Shown: positions 1 through 8,433, numbered from the stretch's first letter. The stretch is DNA of 48,845 nt from Solirubrobacterales bacterium (GCA_025450585.1 JANWHD010000041.1:1-48845); one strand, 5' to 3'. Made by a program: numbers and translations. The notes: generated by a model from the sequence alone, not told the origin.

Positions 1-76
1 CGGCCCGGCGATCAACCCGATGATCAAGGTCGCCAACATCGTCGCGATCCTGATCATCCCGATCGTTCACTTCTGA
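1..76 (+). CDS. hppA: Membrane H+-translocating pyrophosphatase, C-terminal end (partial)
   Basis: Only the last 24 codons are present, read from base 2 to the TGA at 74-76. They encode GPAINPMIKVANIVAILIIP followed by IVHF. This closely resembles the conserved end of membrane-bound proton-pumping pyrophosphatases, where a GPAxNPxIK motif opens the last transmembrane helix. The enzyme couples hydrolysis of cytoplasmic pyrophosphate to proton export. The rest of the gene lies upstream of the window. Strong hairpins follow directly. The call rests on a short tail, so family membership is likely but not proven. Confidence 0.75.
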   Translation, partial: GPAINPMIKVANIVAILIIPIVHF

Positions 77-86
77 GATTTGGGGT

Positions 87-110
87 GGGAGGGGCCGTGA
101 GGCCCCTCCC
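87..110 (+). terminator. Perfect 10-bp hairpin after hppA
   Basis: Arms GGGAGGGGCC (87-96) and GGCCCCTCCC (101-110) pair perfectly around GTGA. There is no T-run after it. It is the first of three stem-loops between the pyrophosphatase and the next gene, and the same gggaggggc core returns at 145-153. Confidence 0.6.
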
Positions 111-144
111 AAAACGCGCGGCTGGAGCCGCGCTTGAGTGTTTT

Positions 145-170
145 GGGAGGGGCCTTCGCCCCTCCCTTTT
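145..170 (+). terminator. Rho-independent terminator
   Basis: GGGAGGGGC (145-153) pairs with GCCCCTCCC (158-166) around CTTC and is followed by TTTT (167-170). A smaller GC-rich stem (gcgcggc/gccgcgc, about 115-133) lies between this and the first hairpin. This is the most canonical terminator on the left side of the window and probably ends the pyrophosphatase transcript. Confidence 0.75.
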
Positions 171-321
171 CGTTGCGCTGCTGGGCCGGGACCGCGGTCG
201 CCGGTCTTGGCGCGTCAGCTTTTCGGTTCCGGTGCGCTTTATGTGGTTATAGGCCGTAAAAGGCGCACCGGAAGGGGGTCTGGGGGGCGCAACTTGGGGT
301 GGGGAGACGAGTTGGTTTCCT

Positions 322-2157
322 ATGATGCGGGCGATGAGGCGGGGGTTGATTGCGGTTGCGCTGTTTGTCGTGCTTGCGATTCCGGCGAGTGCGGGGGCGG
401 TGCAGGGGTACAGGGCGGAATGCCAGACGGCGTTTTGCGGCGGGGTGTCTGAGGACGGGTCGCGGGCGGTCTTTCCCTTTTACGAAGAACTGACGGAGGG
501 GGCGGAACGGGCGCAGGTGTATGAGCGGGTCGGTGGGGTCACGCGGGCACTGGTCCCCTATCCGGACGATCCGCCGGCGCGGACATACGTGAACCTGGTG
601 GGGTTGTCGGCCGATGCGCGGCATGCGTTCGTCTCGACCAACCTCGCCCTCGTTCCAGCGGACCTCGACGGGGGTGGGACGGACATCTACGACGTCTTCG
701 GCGGCGTTCCATCGTTGCTCTCGACCGGGCCGCTCGACACGCAGGCCGAACCCGGGTTCGGGCCGATGTCGCTGCCGATGTTTTTCATGGGCGCCTCGGC
801 GGACGGCACGAGGGTGTTCATGGACTCGCTCTTCGAGGGGCTCGTGCCGGAGGACACCGACCGGTGCGTCGACGTCTACGAACGGTTTGCCGGTCAGACG
901 CGGTTCATCTCCACGGGGCCGACCGCGACGCCGAGCTTTCCCGAGCCCAACTGCGACATGGCCAGCTACGACGGGCTCTCCAGCGACGGCAGCCATGTCT
1001 TCTTCAAAACCGGCGATCACCTGATCGCGGAGGACGAAGGCGGCACGGATATCTACCAGCGGGTCGGCGACGCGCTCGCGATGCTGACCACCTATCCGGA
1101 GATCGAGCGCAACTGCAGCGACTTGCCGTGGTTCGGCGATGCATCGGCTGATGGGACGGTCGTCCTCTTCTCCACCAACATCCCGATCGTTGCCGAGGAC
1201 CAGGACTCGACCTACGACGTCTACAAGCGTCTCCCCGATCGGAGCTACTCACTGGTCTCGCGGGGCACCGAAGGTGGAATCGGCCCCTGTGGCTTTGGCG
1301 GCGACAAACCGGTGGCGCTCTCGGCCGACGGCCGCACGGCGATCTTCGAGACGGCGTTCCGGCTCAGTCCCGAGGACGCGGACTCATCGGTCGACCTCTA
1401 CAGCACCGATGACAGCGGTGCGATGTCGCTGGTGACCACCGGCCCGGCCGACGCGAGCCTCGACGAACACGTCCTCTTCCCACCCGCCTGGCCGGCCGAC
1501 GTCTCCGACGACGCCAGCCACGTCGCCTTCGAGACCCGCCAGCCGCTCATCGCGGCGGACGAGGACGGGGCCGTCGACGTCTACCTGCGCGCGAACGGCC
1601 GCACCGAGCTGGTCTCGACCGGGCCGCTCGGTGGCAACGCCGGCACCGGCGCCGAGCTGCTCAGCATCTCCGGCGACGGCCAGACGATCGCCTTTGCGAC
1701 CAGGGAGCGGCTGACCGACGAGGACACCGACCGCAAGATGGACTTCTACGTCCGCCGCCCCAACGGGTTGGTCCGGCCCGGTTCGGCTTCGAGCTCCATC
1801 AAACGTTCCGGTGCCAGGCGAACGGTTCTGATCTCGGCCGAGTCGATTCCCCCGCGGATGAAGATCTCTCGTCGCGCGAGCCTGCTGCCCTCCGGTGCCG
1901 TCGCGGTCCGTCTCGGTTGCCCGAAGGCCGAGAAGAGCGGCCCTTGTCGCGGCAGGTTGAAGCTGGCGACCCACCGTCAGGGCAAGTCGGTCGGCGTTGA
2001 GCGCTTCCGCATCGCGGCCGGCAGGCAGATGCGGGTCTCGGTGAGTTTGCACGGCTCTTCGCCCGCGAAGGGTCGCTTGGTGGCTCGGGTGCGCGGTGCC
2101 GATCGCCTGGGCAATTCCGCCGTGGTGGTCCGCCGGCTCGCGTTACGGCGAAATTGA
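322..2157 (+). CDS. Exported WD40/PD40-like beta-propeller protein
   Basis: The 611-residue product starts with a basic stretch and a hydrophobic core ending near AxA (about residues 8-26), a Sec signal peptide. The body contains at least seven blade repeats of the form SxDGxxVxFxT, for example SADARHAFVST, SADGTRVFMDS, SSDGSHVFFKT, SADGTVVLFST, SADGRTAIFET and SGDGQTIAFAT. This is the TolB/PD40 propeller pattern. The last ~120 residues are basic and Ser/Arg-rich and may contact the cell envelope. Substrate or partner is unknown. Start ATG 322 is preceded by GGGGAGAC at some distance; ATG 334 is an alternative. Family resemblance is clear, function is not. Confidence 0.75.
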   Translation: MMRAMRRGLIAVALFVVLAIPASAGAVQGYRAECQTAFCGGVSEDGSRAVFPFYEELTEGAERAQVYERVGGVTRALVPYPDDPPARTYVNLVGLSADARHAFVSTNLALVPADLDGGGTDIYDVFGGVPSLLSTGPLDTQAEPGFGPMSLPMFFMGASADGTRVFMDSLFEGLVPEDTDRCVDVYERFAGQTRFISTGPTATPSFPEPNCDMASYDGLSSDGSHVFFKTGDHLIAEDEGGTDIYQRVGDALAMLTTYPEIERNCSDLPWFGDASADGTVVLFSTNIPIVAEDQDSTYDVYKRLPDRSYSLVSRGTEGGIGPCGFGGDKPVALSADGRTAIFETAFRLSPEDADSSVDLYSTDDSGAMSLVTTGPADASLDEHVLFPPAWPADVSDDASHVAFETRQPLIAADEDGAVDVYLRANGRTELVSTGPLGGNAGTGAELLSISGDGQTIAFATRERLTDEDTDRKMDFYVRRPNGLVRPGSASSSIKRSGARRTVLISAESIPPRMKISRRASLLPSGAVAVRLGCPKAEKSGPCRGRLKLATHRQGKSVGVERFRIAAGRQMRVSVSLHGSSPAKGRLVARVRGADRLGNSAVVVRRLALRRN

Positions 2158-2180
2158 AACTGGTACGGTCGCACTGACTA

Positions 2181-2588
2181 GTGCGAATACTTATCTCCAT
2201 TGTCTGTGCGCTGATGCTTGGATTGCTCGTTGGATGCGGCGCCTCCGCCTCCGATGAGAGTGAGCTGTCTGAAAGCGAGCTGTCGCCGAGCGTCTTGCTC
2301 GAGCGAATCGACGCCCAGTTCGACCTTCAGGAAGGCAGTGACACCCCGCAGGCGAAGGCCCTGATCAAAACCTTCCCGGACAACTCGCTTATCTCATGCT
2401 GGAACGAGGACGCCGGCAGGGTGTGCGCTGTGACCTTCTCGGATTTCCCCTCGGGCGGGCAGTCATTCTCCCGCACCCTCGACTACTGGGATTTCTACCT
2501 GGCCACCTTCGAGCCCGGCAGTGAAGACCCGGATATCGATCAGGTCGATCCAGAAGAAGCGCTGTCGCCGTCGCGGCGAAACGGCTGA
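2181..2588 (+). CDS. Small putative lipoprotein
   Basis: The 135-residue product begins at GTG with a hydrophobic helix and the lipobox LLVGC, so Cys19 is probably lipidated and the protein anchored on the outer face of the membrane. The mature part is acidic, with a Ser/Glu-rich linker (SELSESELSPS) and two Cys in the SCWNEDAGRVC segment that could form a disulfide. It starts 23 nt after the propeller gene in the same direction, so the two are probably co-transcribed. I do not recognise the family. Confidence 0.7.
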   Translation: MRILISIVCALMLGLLVGCGASASDESELSESELSPSVLLERIDAQFDLQEGSDTPQAKALIKTFPDNSLISCWNEDAGRVCAVTFSDFPSGGQSFSRTLDYWDFYLATFEPGSEDPDIDQVDPEEALSPSRRNG

Positions 2589-2616
2589 GCCTCTCGAGAG
2601 AAGCCGGTGTCCCTTC

Positions 2617-3432
2617 CTATCCGGGACTCCTATCCGGAACTCGCGGCTCGCCCAGGCCGTAGGTGTCGTAGTCGCCGAACTTCGAGAAGGTCTTGTGGGT
2701 CGGGCCGTGGTAGTCGGAGGATCCGGTGGGGATCAGGTCCAGCTCCTCGCACAGCTCGAGCAGATGAGCCGTCTGCTCCTTGGAGTGGGTGGGGTAGAAG
2801 GCCTCGACGCCGTCGGCGCCGGCCGAGCGGATCAGGTCCTCGACCTCGTTCGGGTCCGAGATGTCCCAGTAGGGGTGGGCGATCACGGCGACACCGCCGG
2901 CTTCGCGGATGATCTCGATGGCCTGGTCGGCCGTCGGCCAGCGGCGCGCTACGAAGGCCTTGGCACCGGGGACGAGGTACTCCTCGAAGAAGGGGCCGAG
3001 GTCGCCGGTCGCGCCGGCGGCGCGGGCGATGTGGGGCCGGCCGATCGAGAGCGCGTCGCCCGCTTCGCGTTCGGCGTCGGCGAGGGTCAGGTCGAAGCCC
3101 TCGCCGCGCAGCCTCTCGACGATCTCACCCGCCCGGTTGACCCGCTCCTGCTGCGCCCGCTCGCAGGCCGGCGCGATCTTCTTCAGGTCGACCCAGTACC
3201 CGCAGACATGCAGGTCTTCGGCGTAGGGATGCACGCACGACATCTCGATAGCCGGCACCAACTCGATCCCCAGCCCCTTGGCGGCCTCCGCCGCCTCGGC
3301 CACCCCGGAAATCGCATCGTGGTCCGTCAACGCCAACGTCGTCACCCCAGCTTCCCAAGCTTGCGCGACGACTTCAGCGGGCGCCAACTGCCCGTCGGAC
3401 ACCGTCGAATGGCTCTGCAGCTCGATCAGCAT
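2617..3432 (-). CDS. PHP-domain metal-dependent phosphoesterase
   Basis: The 271-residue product has the PHP signature series: ELQSHSTVSDG near the N-terminus, LTDHD, the AIEMSC segment, FYPTHS and GSSDYHG near the C-terminus. Relatives act on nucleotide or sugar phosphates (for example RNase AM/YciV-type proteins). The first motif reads Q-x-H where the classic family has H-x-H, so one metal ligand is replaced. I chose ATG 3432 over longer in-frame starts because a TAGGCT -10 box lies 8 nt upstream, a spacing shared with many leaderless starts here, and because the protein then begins right at the PHP fold. The substrate is unknown. Confidence 0.85.
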   Translation of the reverse strand: MLIELQSHSTVSDGQLAPAEVVAQAWEAGVTTLALTDHDAISGVAEAAEAAKGLGIELVPAIEMSCVHPYAEDLHVCGYWVDLKKIAPACERAQQERVNRAGEIVERLRGEGFDLTLADAEREAGDALSIGRPHIARAAGATGDLGPFFEEYLVPGAKAFVARRWPTADQAIEIIREAGGVAVIAHPYWDISDPNEVEDLIRSAGADGVEAFYPTHSKEQTAHLLELCEELDLIPTGSSDYHGPTHKTFSKFGDYDTYGLGEPRVPDRSPG

Positions 3433-3440
3433 GAGGCGGC

Positions 3441-3446
3441 AGCCTA
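3441..3446 (-). promoter_or_regulatory. -10 box TAGGCT, leaderless start of PHP gene
   Basis: TAGGCT on the minus strand ends 8 nt before ATG 3432. Transcription would start at or next to the A of ATG. Confidence 0.55.
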
Positions 3447-3480
3447 GCTGCATCGTCTCGGCTGAAAGTGTTCGGAACAA

Positions 3481-3531
3481 TTGATTGGCACTCAGCCGCA
3501 CAACTTATAGCTTGTTCGGTATTATTAATAT
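3481..3531 (+). promoter_or_regulatory. AT-rich promoter region of the Fic gene
   Basis: TTGATT (3481-3486) and CTTATA (3504-3509), 17 bp apart, form a plausible -35/-10 pair; TATAGC at 3506 is an alternative. The run to the ATG is unusually AT-rich for this window. Exact elements are uncertain. Confidence 0.35.
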
Positions 3532-4554
3532 ATGTCTCAGCCAAACAAATTCGAACCTCCAAGGCGTGGAAGGCCATCGCGAGCGGATGTCTACAAACGG
3601 CTTCAGGTTCAGATCGGAGAGCTGCGAGAGAGGCTGGGAGGCCTTCCATCACCCGAGGAGGCCGCAGGTATCTGGCGCGGCATCTGGCTCGAGGAGGCCC
3701 ACCACTCGACAGCGATCGAGGGCAACACGCTTGTCCTCAAACAGGTCGAGCAGCTGCTCTCCGAGGGCCGGGCAGTCGGCAACAAGGAGTTGAGCGAATA
3801 CTTGGAGGTGCGTGGTTATGCCGACGCGGCGGACTGGGTCTACGGGCAAGGGATACGGCCCGGCGACTGGGGACATGGCAAGTCGATAACCCTGGCTGAG
3901 GTGCGCCAGGTCCACACCCTTGCGATGACGCCGGCGTGGGACGTCGCGCCGCATCCACAGGCGACTCCCCGAGAGCGCCCAGGCTCGTTTCGCGAGCACG
4001 ACATCGAGCCCTTTCCGGGTGGAATGCACCCACCGGACTGGACGGAGGTGCCGGTGCTGGTCCGCGACTGGGTTGGCGACGCGCAAGCGTTGCGAAGGGC
4101 GGACGACTCGAATATCGCCGAGTCCCTCGCCGTTCTGCACGCCCGCTTCGAGCAGATTCACCCCTTCCTCGACGGCAACGGTCGCACCGGCAGGCTCCTC
4201 CTCAACCTGCTTCTCGTCCGCCTCGGGTATCCGCCCGCGATCATCTACAAGGGCAATCGCTCTCGGTACCTGGCTGCCCTGCGCCGCGCTGACAAGGGCG
4301 ACCACGGGCCGCTCGGCGAATTCCTCGCGCGGGCGATCCTGGACAACCTCTACAAGTTCGTCGTACCCGCGATTGCGGGCCCCGCGAGGCTTGTCCCACT
4401 TCCCGCCCTGGCGACCGAGCAGCTGTCTGCTAATGCCCTGCGGGTGGCCGCGGTCCGTGGCCGTCTCAAGGCCGCGAAGGCAGCAGACGGCACTTGGAGA
4501 AGCTCCACCGCCTGGGTCGAGGAGTACGTAGCCAGCCGCTACAAGCGCGATTGA
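3532..4554 (+). CDS. Fic family AMPylase-like protein with inhibitory helix
   Basis: The 340-residue product has the complete Fic core HPFLDGNGRTGR (from His210), whose His is the catalytic base for transfer of AMP or another phosphate group to a target hydroxyl. The N-terminal STAIEGN (residues 59-65) matches the [S/T]xxxE[G/N] inhibitory helix; its Glu would block productive ATP binding, so the protein is an autoinhibited class II Fic. No separate antitoxin gene is adjacent, as expected when inhibition is built in. The upstream 50 bp are AT-rich compared with neighbours (ttgatt at 3481, ttatag near 3505, then attattaatat), so it has its own promoter. The target is unknown. Confidence 0.9.
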   Translation: MSQPNKFEPPRRGRPSRADVYKRLQVQIGELRERLGGLPSPEEAAGIWRGIWLEEAHHSTAIEGNTLVLKQVEQLLSEGRAVGNKELSEYLEVRGYADAADWVYGQGIRPGDWGHGKSITLAEVRQVHTLAMTPAWDVAPHPQATPRERPGSFREHDIEPFPGGMHPPDWTEVPVLVRDWVGDAQALRRADDSNIAESLAVLHARFEQIHPFLDGNGRTGRLLLNLLLVRLGYPPAIIYKGNRSRYLAALRRADKGDHGPLGEFLARAILDNLYKFVVPAIAGPARLVPLPALATEQLSANALRVAAVRGRLKAAKAADGTWRSSTAWVEEYVASRYKRD

Positions 4555-4636
4555 AGCTTGCGTGACACCACGGCCTGGCCCACCCAAGCTGCTCGCCGAA
4601 GGCATGGCGACGGCGCAGTCCCCGAGTCCGTCGAGG

Positions 4637-4725
4637 GGTGGTGGGGATGCCCCTGGACTGGCGGATACTCAAAATCGCGCGCTAATTAGCGCGCGATTTG
4701 ACAGGCCAGGGGCATCCCCACCGCC
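4637..4725. repeat. Nested inverted repeat between fic and accA
   Basis: The outer arms, 4637-4656 and 4706-4725, pair over 20 bp with one mismatch; their perfect core is gtggggatgcccctgg and its complement. Between them sits a 28-bp perfect palindrome (4672-4699), centred on gctaattagc. The two stems are separated by unequal unpaired stretches of about 15 and 6 nt. It lies after the fic stop and before the accA promoter, so it may terminate fic or isolate accA. No T-run follows. Confidence 0.7.
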
Positions 4726-4748
4726 TCTCCTCCCTCCTCGCCTCTGAA

Positions 4749-4754
4749 TAGACT
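4749..4754 (+). promoter_or_regulatory. -10 box TAGACT, leaderless start of accA
   Basis: TAGACT ends 8 nt before the GTG at 4763 and no Shine-Dalgarno-like purine run lies in the gap (gcgccgcc). Confidence 0.55.
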
Positions 4755-4762
4755 GCGCCGCC

Positions 4763-6526
4763 GTGTTCCAGAAGGTCCTCATAGCCAACAGGGGCGAGAT
4801 CGCGATCCGGGTTGCCCGCACGCTGAAGGAGATGGGCATCCGCTCGGTCGCCGTCTACTCGGAGATCGACCGCGACGCGCCGCACGTGCGGGAGGCCGAC
4901 GAGGCCTTCCTGATCGGCCCCGCGGTGCCGGCCGAGAGTTACCTGAACGTCTTGAAGATCATCGACACCGCCAAGGAGGCGGGTGCGGAAGCGATCCACC
5001 CCGGCTACGGCTTCCTCGCCGAGAACGCCGACTTCGCCCGTGCCTGCGCCGAGGCCGGGGTCGTCTTCATCGGCCCGCCCGCCGAGGCGATCGAAGCGAT
5101 GGGCTCGAAGACGCGGGCGCGCGAGATCATGGCCGAGGCGGGGGTGCCGATCGTCCCCGGCGCTACCGAGGCCGCGGCCGACGTCGAGGCAGCTCGCAAG
5201 CAGGCCGAGGAAGCCGGTTACCCGGTTGCCTGCAAGGCCGCGGGCGGCGGCGGCGGCAAGGGCTTCCGCGTGGCGCTGACGCCGGACGACCTGGAGGAGG
5301 CCTTCGAGGGCTCCGCCCGCGAAGGCGAGAAGTTCTTCTCCGACTCGCGCGTCTACGTCGAGCGCTACCTCGAGGACCCGCGCCACGTCGAGGTCCAGGT
5401 GCTGGCGGACGGGCATGGCAACGTGATCCACCTCGGCGAGCGCGACTGCTCGGTCCAGCGCCGCCACCAGAAGGTGATCGAGGAGGCGCCCGGCCCGCAC
5501 GTCGACGCCGAGATGCGCGAGCGGATCGGCAAGATCGCCACCGACGCGGCCGCCGCGGTCGGCTACCGCGGCGCCGGCACGGTCGAGGGGATGCAGGTCG
5601 GCGAGGAGTACTTCTTCTTGGAGATGAACACCCGGGTGCAGGTCGAGCACTGCGTGACCGAGATGGTCAGCGGAATCGACATCGTCCGCGAGCAGATCCT
5701 CGTCGCCGCCGGCGAGCCGCTCACCGTCGCCCAGGAGGACGTGCAGCTGCGCGGCTGGGCGATCGAGTGCCGGATCAACGCCGAGGCCGCGCACAAGAAG
5801 TTCGCTCCCGCGCCGGGCGCTATCACGACCTACCGCGAGCCAGCGGGGCCCGGTGTCCGCGTCGACTCCGGGGTCGAGGCCGGTTCCGAGGTGACCCCGA
5901 TGTACGACCCGATGGTGGCCAAGCTGATCGTCTGGGACGTCGACCGCGACCACGCGACCCGGCGCATGCTGCGGGCGCTTGACGAGTACGAGATCGGCGG
6001 CTTGACCACGCTCATCCCCTTCCACAAGGCCCTGCTCGCCACCGAGCAGTGGGTCGGCGGCGAGACCTGCCGCGACCTGATGGAAGACCGCGACTGGCTC
6101 AAGTCGACGGCGCCGGAGGCGGTCGCTGCCCCCGACGGGGCCGACGAGGAGAAGGGTGAGCAGGTCGCCCGCGACTACAAGGTCGAGGTCTCGGGCAAGC
6201 TCTTCGACGTCAAGGTGATCGGCGAGGCGATCGCCGACGCCGCTGCCCCGGCTGCCGGCGGCAAGAAGCCGCCCAAGCGCGAGCGCAAGGGCGGCGCGGC
6301 CGGAGGCGCCTCCAGCGAGTCGCTGCCCTCTCCGCTGCAGGGCACGGTGCTGAAGGTCGCGGTCGAGCAGGGCGCGACCGTTGCCGAGGGCGACCTGGTC
6401 TGCGTGATCGAGGCGATGAAGATGGAGAACGAGATAGTCGCCCACCGCGCCGGCAAGATCACTTCCCTGAACGTCACAGAAGGCGCAGCTGTTTCCTCGG
6501 GCGATGTCCTAGCCGTCATCGAGTAA
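4763..6526 (+). CDS. accA: Acetyl/propionyl-CoA carboxylase alpha subunit (biotin carboxylase + BCCP)
   Basis: The 587-residue product catalyses ATP-dependent carboxylation of biotin, which a separate carboxyltransferase uses to make malonyl- or methylmalonyl-CoA. The N-terminal ~445 residues are biotin carboxylase: FQKVLIANRGEIAIR at the start, the glycine-rich ATP loop AGGGGGKGF and EMNTRVQVEH. A basic/Ala-rich linker leads to a C-terminal biotinyl domain with EAMKMENE, where Lys553 carries biotin. This fused layout is typical of actinobacterial acyl-CoA carboxylases. GTG 4763 is the natural start because homologues begin with this motif. The beta subunit is not in the window, so acetyl versus propionyl preference is open. 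Confidence 0.95.
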   Translation: MFQKVLIANRGEIAIRVARTLKEMGIRSVAVYSEIDRDAPHVREADEAFLIGPAVPAESYLNVLKIIDTAKEAGAEAIHPGYGFLAENADFARACAEAGVVFIGPPAEAIEAMGSKTRAREIMAEAGVPIVPGATEAAADVEAARKQAEEAGYPVACKAAGGGGGKGFRVALTPDDLEEAFEGSAREGEKFFSDSRVYVERYLEDPRHVEVQVLADGHGNVIHLGERDCSVQRRHQKVIEEAPGPHVDAEMRERIGKIATDAAAAVGYRGAGTVEGMQVGEEYFFLEMNTRVQVEHCVTEMVSGIDIVREQILVAAGEPLTVAQEDVQLRGWAIECRINAEAAHKKFAPAPGAITTYREPAGPGVRVDSGVEAGSEVTPMYDPMVAKLIVWDVDRDHATRRMLRALDEYEIGGLTTLIPFHKALLATEQWVGGETCRDLMEDRDWLKSTAPEAVAAPDGADEEKGEQVARDYKVEVSGKLFDVKVIGEAIADAAAPAAGGKKPPKRERKGGAAGGASSESLPSPLQGTVLKVAVEQGATVAEGDLVCVIEAMKMENEIVAHRAGKITSLNVTEGAAVSSGDVLAVIE

Positions 6527-6566
6527 CCCAAGCTTTTCGTCCCAGCAGCTACGGAAGGCCGCCTTT

Positions 6567-6658
6567 CGGGCGGGTGGCGTCGAAGGGGGGACCGCCCCCG
6601 AGGACGCTTTAGCGACCGCAGGGGGCGGTGGGTCCCCTTCGGCGACAGGACCCGCCCG
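6567..6658. terminator. Imperfect long inverted repeat between convergent genes
   Basis: Arms CGGGCGGGT (6567-6575) and ACCCGCCCG (6650-6658) enclose a second bulged stem (about 6581-6599 with 6621-6641, core ACCGCCCCC/GGGGGCGGT). It fills the gap between the stops of accA (+) and the sulfatase (-), so it probably terminates both. No T-run is present. Confidence 0.5.
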
Positions 6659-6666
6659 CCAGCGAC

Positions 6667-8433
6667 CTACCGTTTCTGTTCCTTCTGCTCCTTGCGGTTT
6701 TCGCGCAGTTCCCGCTTCTTGCGCCGGATTTCGGCCTGGCGTTCCTTACGGGTCAGGGGGATTTCGGACGCTTCTTCGTGGCAGCCCCGGCCGACGCAGT
6801 TCTCCAGGTCGCGCAGTTCCCGGTGCAGGTAGTTGCGGATCGGGAAGTAGTTGGGGATGCGGACGATGTTGTTGAGCTCGTTCGGGTCTTTTTCGAGGTC
6901 GTAGAGCTCCTTCTCGCCGTTGGGCCAGGCGATGTACTTGTACTGGCCGAGGCGGATCCCCTCGTAGTCCTTGGGCGGGGCCAGGATCGATGCCGAGGCT
7001 CCGCGGCTGGCTCGAGCGCTGGGGCCACGTTCGACGATCGCGCCGTTTTCCGTCACGTCGGAGGTCTCGACGAAGGACTCGTAGAGGAGGGGGCGCAGGG
7101 TTCGCAGTTCCGGGTCGCGCAGGAACGGCACCAGCGAGCGTCCGTCGATGCTCTTGTCGGCGGTCGCGCCCGACAGCTCGAGCACGGTCGGGACGAGGTC
7201 GATGTTCTGCACCAGCTCGCCTGATTCCGAGCCGGGCCGGATGCGCGGGCCCCGGATCAGGAAGGGGAGGTGGGTGGCCGGCTCGTAGGCGAGGAACTTG
7301 CCCCCGATCAGGCGGTGCTCGCCGAAGAAGAAGCCGTTGTCGGAGGTGAAGATGACGTAGGTGTTTCGCAACCGGTGTTGGCTGCCCAGTGTGTCCATCA
7401 GCAGCTTCACCCCGTCGTCGATCGCGCGCAGCGCCTCGAGCTGCTTGTTCCAGTAGATGCGGTAGGTGTGGATCTCGCCGAGCGTCAGGTATTCGGAACC
7501 GCGGATGAAGCTCGGCTTGTCGGCGACGTTGCCCTCGGCAAAGCCTTCGGAGCGGCTGTGCGGCATCGGCGCGCCCTTGAACCAGTCGTAGTGGCGGGGT
7601 GCGGGCTCGGGCCCGGCCGGCCGGCGGAAGTCGCCGTGCGGGGCGGTGTAGTCGAGCTGGAGGTAGAAAGGCTGTTCGGGCGAGGTTTCCTGCAGCCCCT
7701 GGATCGCGTAGTTGGTCAGCGTGTCGGTCTCGTAGAAGCAGGGCAGGCCGTTGAGCGGGGCGTAGGGGCAGCCGAGGTCGTCGCGGACGCCGTATTCGCG
7801 CGTCTCCCAGCTCCCCGAGTCCCCAAACGGGCCTTCGACCGTGCCGTTGTTGTTGAGCGAGTAGCCGTAGAAGTAGTGGTTGGTGTCGGCTTTCAGGACC
7901 GAGTGCCAGGCGTTCCACCCCGGCGGCACCGAGGTCCCGTTGTCATAGGGTTCGTCGCCGTAGCCGTTGAGGGCCTTGCCGACGTGGATCGTGCGGTAGC
8001 CGGCCGCCTGCAGCCAGGTCGCGATGTTGTGTTGCGCCGCCGCGCGGAAGGCGAAGCCCGTGTAGCCCCCGTTGGGCTGGATGTTTCCCCTGACGCCGTG
8101 GTTGTGTGCGTATCGGCCGGTCAACAGGCTGACCCTCGACGGACAGCAGAGGGGATAGGACACGTAGTAGCGGCTGAAGGTCATGCCGCGTTTGCCGATC
8201 AGGTCGACCGTGTTTGGCATCGCCCGGATCGCGGGCTGGCGGAAGGTCGCGTAGAGGCTCTCGAGAGTCTGATCGTCGGTCTGGATGACGAGGAAGCTGG
8301 GCGGCTGGGGTTCGGCTGCCGTGGCGTCCGCGCGTTGCCAGATCGCCGCGAGCAGGCAGAGCAGCCCGAGCACGCCTGCGGCGAGGCTCAGGCGCGCCCG
8401 GTGGGGCAGCCTGCTTTGTGCGAGTCGATGCAT
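6667..8433 (-). CDS. Exported sulfatase (arylsulfatase family)
   Basis: The 588-residue protein has an N-terminal hydrophobic helix (about residues 14-31), so it is exported or membrane-anchored. It then shows the sulfatase core: metal-binding QTDDQ and the modification site CCPSRVSLLTGR, where Cys96 of the CxPSR motif would be oxidised to formylglycine. TSDNGFFFGEH and a C-terminal LYDLEKDPNELNN segment also match the family. The role would be hydrolysis of sulfate esters on extracellular glycans or aromatics. No formylglycine-generating enzyme is adjacent. ATG 8433 was chosen because it gives a compact signal sequence; an upstream TTG at 8472 is possible. Confidence 0.88.
   Translation of the reverse strand: MHRLAQSRLPHRARLSLAAGVLGLLCLLAAIWQRADATAAEPQPPSFLVIQTDDQTLESLYATFRQPAIRAMPNTVDLIGKRGMTFSRYYVSYPLCCPSRVSLLTGRYAHNHGVRGNIQPNGGYTGFAFRAAAQHNIATWLQAAGYRTIHVGKALNGYGDEPYDNGTSVPPGWNAWHSVLKADTNHYFYGYSLNNNGTVEGPFGDSGSWETREYGVRDDLGCPYAPLNGLPCFYETDTLTNYAIQGLQETSPEQPFYLQLDYTAPHGDFRRPAGPEPAPRHYDWFKGAPMPHSRSEGFAEGNVADKPSFIRGSEYLTLGEIHTYRIYWNKQLEALRAIDDGVKLLMDTLGSQHRLRNTYVIFTSDNGFFFGEHRLIGGKFLAYEPATHLPFLIRGPRIRPGSESGELVQNIDLVPTVLELSGATADKSIDGRSLVPFLRDPELRTLRPLLYESFVETSDVTENGAIVERGPSARASRGASASILAPPKDYEGIRLGQYKYIAWPNGEKELYDLEKDPNELNNIVRIPNYFPIRNYLHRELRDLENCVGRGCHEEASEIPLTRKERQAEIRRKKRELRENRKEQKEQKR

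Noticed and set aside
138..452. 104-codon frame overlapping the terminator and the propeller gene start
   Set aside because: It begins inside a terminator hairpin, lacks a ribosome site, and the propeller gene in another frame has a clear signal peptide and repeats.
4682..6445. Long minus-strand open frame antisense to accA
   Set aside because: It mirrors the biotin carboxylase frame, is full of Arg/Leu/Gly/Asp low-complexity sequence and has no family motif. It is a GC-rich codon shadow.
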